Assembly (NCBI RefSeq): GCF_003073045.1
Contig: NC_037590.1
Span: forward strand, 19,805,708-19,869,707
DNA: 64,000 bases
Direction: 5' to 3'
Source of the DNA: Pomacea canaliculata
Lineage: Eukaryota > Mollusca > Gastropoda > Architaenioglossa > Ampullariidae
Made by a program: the position numbers and the translations under genes. Positions 62,301-64,000 of the stretch are shown here, one piece after another; within the stretch, counting starts at the first letter, position 1; each line of letters starts with the position of its first letter. The notes beneath the pieces were generated by a model. That model worked only from the letters and a program-made list of their open reading frames with translations. It had not been told where the DNA came from and did no database searches.

Positions 62301-64000
62301 CTACACTGTTCAAAGATTCCTTCCTAGACTGCAATGTGCTCTTTTCTCTTTCTTCTGTTCAAAGAACTAGTTCAAGAAATAAGTAAGTCAGATTACAATT
62401 GGTTAACCAATGTATCTGCAAATCAATCAATATTTGACCATTTCTCTCTGTACTTGGACCTTTCTTCCTCTAAAGAGACTGATGGACAGACAATTAATGT
62501 GCTTCCATGCAGTTCTTACCCCTGAATCTGTTGCCAGAATGTTTACCCCGAGGAAATGGGGTGCCACATCAAGAATGTTGACTTTGCCAGACAAAAAGCT
62601 GTCCACCATAAAGGTGGAGTTGAGAGTGGTCTCAAAACGTTTGCTGGTTGCATTGTCTAGGAGAAATATATCAGTTCTATTACAAGCAAATTTTGCCTGA
62701 AATCTCAATTCTTCAAGAAGTATTGGAATGGCATGGAATCTTGAAAGATTTCATCTGATCACATGAACAAGCAGATCCTGTGCCATGTTAATCCTTTCAT
62801 AAGTATCTTAGGTGTAAGGACAAATTCTGTAACATTTTTTTCTTTATTAAAACCAGGCAACAATTTTATGGAACAATCACGAAAAGATTATCATTTGGAA
62901 ATGGCAATACCACTCACCAACAGAGTCCAAAAACATATAGTTGTTACTGACAGCTTGAAATCCCCACACATTAGCATACCAAGCAGCTGATATTTGCAGT
63001 GATATGGGATGTGATGTATCACCTTTCTGAGAAATTCTACTCACGGCAATGCCAGCAGCAACAAGACCCACCGGCAAAAGTATCTGAAACAATAATAAAG
63101 CTTTGCTGCGGATGGTCAGGAGAAATCGGATCTTCATCAGAGCCCAAAATGTGAAGTTTGATAAGACCAGAATCTTTCTGCATGTTGGGGGTAATCTTGC
63201 TTGGATCTAGAAGTGTTGAATCCCCATCCACATTAGTAGGTTCCTGTACATCCAACGGCAGCACAGAGCTGTAGAACGATGGATTTTGACTGCCTTCAAT
63301 GGTTTTGTTGTTCTCTTCTGTATCTTCTTCTAACTTCAGGAAGACCTCCTCTAGTGTAGGCATGGAAACACCATAGCTGCTGATTCCAAGAGACTGTGCA
63401 ATGGTTTTGTTATCTTTAGACTCTTCCAGAGACTTGAAGAGCTCTGTTACAGTTTTTAAAAAATCCTTTAGAAATGCAACACTGTTGCGACAAGAAACCA
63501 TAATCTAATAACAAAATGTACATTGTAACATTAAAAGGATAACAAAAATGCTCTGAATATTTTCCAGCTTCACATGATTTGATTTGTAAATTCATCTGAA
63601 TCCCGTGTGAGTTTCTTTACATTATTTTGAAGTTCCAAATTTCACAAACAGTTTAAGACACAAGCTGATGCAAAGTAAGCATCAAAGGTAGCTTCACTGC
63701 CCACATCAGTAGTATAAATGTATCACACTTCCATCATAATTTTTGAGAAAATAAATATTTTTCTCCTTAGTAAGTACTAATTTATTTAGAAAAGAAAATC
63801 TTTTCCTTAACAAAATAAAATGAAGAAAGAAGTTATGTGAAAAAAATACACTCACTAGGAAATTTGCTGACTTCAGAATGAGGAATGATGTAGGCAACCT
63901 CTTTGCCATGTGATCTCTTAAATGTCACCCCACTGACATGAGACTTCAGCATCTGCAGAACTCTCTCTTCATCATAGTCCTGCTCCTTGACCATACTGAA
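50319..64000 (-). CDS. ABCA5: ABCA5-like ATP-binding cassette transporter, 3' part (sixteen exons, gene continues beyond window)
   Basis: Exons in transcript order: 64000(partial)-63856, 63443-62918, 62710-62520, 62191-61934, 61365-61234, 59471-59319, 56930-56793, 55694-55605, 55363-55148, 54293-54073, 53949-53777, 53561-53486, 53257-53163, 52935-~52818, 52489-52245, 50473-50319. The first two carry the end of the first ATP-binding half, [20 protein letters not shown], close to human ABCA5. Then come the first helix of the second membrane domain ([15 protein letters not shown]), a large luminal/extracellular loop with N-glycosylation sequons, five or six further hydrophobic segments, and the second ATPase: Walker [13 protein letters not shown], signature [11 protein letters not shown], Walker [15 protein letters not shown]-loop [29 protein letters not shown] and [14 protein letters not shown] favour ABCA5 over other ABCA types. 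Family role: lipid/sterol transport, ABCA5 in late endosomes and lysosomes. Oddities: one base missing near 54090-54096 and a net shift near 63148-63156, both shown by exon phase, plus no in-phase GT donor near 52815. Confidence 0.88.
51080..51274 (-). mobile_element. tRNA-derived SINE nested in repeat copy B
   Basis: Flanked by a perfect 13-bp duplication TGTGATAATTAAC (51067-51079 and 51275-51287). On the minus strand it starts ATGGCGGTCTGGTGGCGCAA, containing an A box (TGGCGCAAAGG), then GGGTTCAGCTCTCG as a B box with one mismatch, about 60 nt apart. The body contains gccgagccagcaactaaggc (plus strand). Length and structure are those of a tRNA-headed SINE, apparently whole. Confidence 0.82.
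51901..52100 (-). mobile_element. hAT-like MITE, family 1, copy 2
   Basis: On the minus strand it starts CAGGGGTGGGCAATTAATTT and is nearly identical over most of its length to the element at 34536-34710, but has an extra G+C-rich block near its far end. The 8-bp duplication ATCTACAA is perfect (51893-51900, 52101-52108). Length 200 bp. Confidence 0.9.
54740..55060 (+). repeat. L2-type LINE 3' end in an ABCA intron
   Basis: The first part reads like the ORF2 end ([17 protein letters not shown]), followed by a 3' UTR ending CCACTTTGAGCAAATCG, GGAAATGCACTAAATAAATG and a TTA repeat, the L2-like terminus. It lies antisense between the exons at 55148 and 54293. Confidence 0.65.
55890..56235. repeat. 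Unassigned G+C-richer block in an ABCA intron
   Basis: This stretch stands out from the AT-rich intron in composition and has open frames on the minus strand without known motifs. It contains a TATAAAAGGG string at 56163 and ends near gattcccaggggcaattc, which resembles the minus-strand LINE terminus at 23755-23777. It is probably a retroposon fragment; the family is unknown. Confidence 0.35.
57290..58200 (-). mobile_element. LINE reverse-transcriptase C-terminal fragment, minus strand
   Basis: Minus-strand pieces read [22 protein letters not shown] (the FADD catalytic box), [40 protein letters not shown] and the SKTILQDTV-type end. This order is that of LINE ORF2. Several frame changes are present. 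The tail matches the fragment at 32545-32905. Confidence 0.75.
58310..59005 (+). mobile_element. RTE-like LINE ORF2 C-terminal fragment, plus strand
   Basis: Reads [51 protein letters not shown], then after a frame change [20 protein letters not shown] and [20 protein letters not shown], ending ARWHSED before a stop. This is the classic end of RTE-clade ORF2. It abuts the LINE at 57290-58200 in the opposite orientation and belongs to a different subfamily. Confidence 0.8.
59472..61233 (-). other. ABCA intron between exons 61365-61234 and 59471-59319
   Basis: AT-rich intron of 1.76 kb. A G+C-richer block at about 59930-60300 is likely a retroposon remnant, but no motif or end could be assigned. 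No exon was seen. Confidence 0.5.

Noticed and set aside
62520-62696. ABCA exon starting at 62696 after tttcag
   Set aside because: It begins in the wrong phase for the previous exon. The acceptor ending at 62711 (cttgaag) gives phase agreement and continuous protein similarity.
63037-63501. 154-codon frame on the minus strand as a separate protein
   Set aside because: It is ABCA exon 63443-62918 read in one frame past the frame shift, with intron sequence at its start.

Overview
The window is animal genomic DNA: AT-rich, intron-dense, with GT-AG introns of roughly 0.1-2.5 kb and many retroposon and MITE remnants. Gene content (DNAJC12, an alpha-tubulin, cyclin F, PITPNC1/RdgB-beta and an ABCA5-type transporter), vertebrate-like protein lengths and abundant RTE- and L2-like LINE fragments, tRNA-derived SINEs and hAT-like MITEs fit a lophotrochozoan, most likely a mollusc. 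The phylum is an inference from overall character, not from a diagnostic sequence.

Layout: 1-1830, no gene recognised (upstream of DNAJC12). 1831-5884, DNAJC12 on +, five exons, two single-base frame breaks. 5885-7860, intergenic. 8043-14159, a divergent alpha-tubulin on +, seven exons, with a 5'-truncated RTE-like LINE in its last intron. 14203-19694, gene-free, probably including the cyclin F 3' UTR. 19695-29534, cyclin F on -, fifteen coding exons, intact (763 codons plus stop). 29535-35558, intergenic, with a plausible cell-cycle promoter for cyclin F and a pile of LINE and MITE remnants. 35559-42866, PITPNC1 on +, ten coding exons including an 8-nt microexon and a GC-AG intron. 42867-50318, gene-free, containing 3' UTRs and repeats. 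50319-64000, the 3' part of an ABCA5-like gene on -, sixteen exons seen; its 5' part lies beyond the right edge.

The genes do not form a pathway: a co-chaperone, a cytoskeletal subunit, an SCF ubiquitin-ligase receptor, a lipid transfer protein and a lipid transporter. The arrangement worth noting is PITPNC1 and ABCA5 as convergent neighbours, which recalls their order on human 17q24. Exon boundaries were set by matching recalled family sequences and requiring splice-site and phase agreement; three genes (tubulin, cyclin F, PITPNC1) close exactly in phase. DNAJC12 and the ABCA gene carry a few small indels that look like read or assembly errors more than pseudogene decay. I found no prokaryote-type system, CRISPR array, convincing tRNA or rRNA gene, or clearly new multi-gene system.
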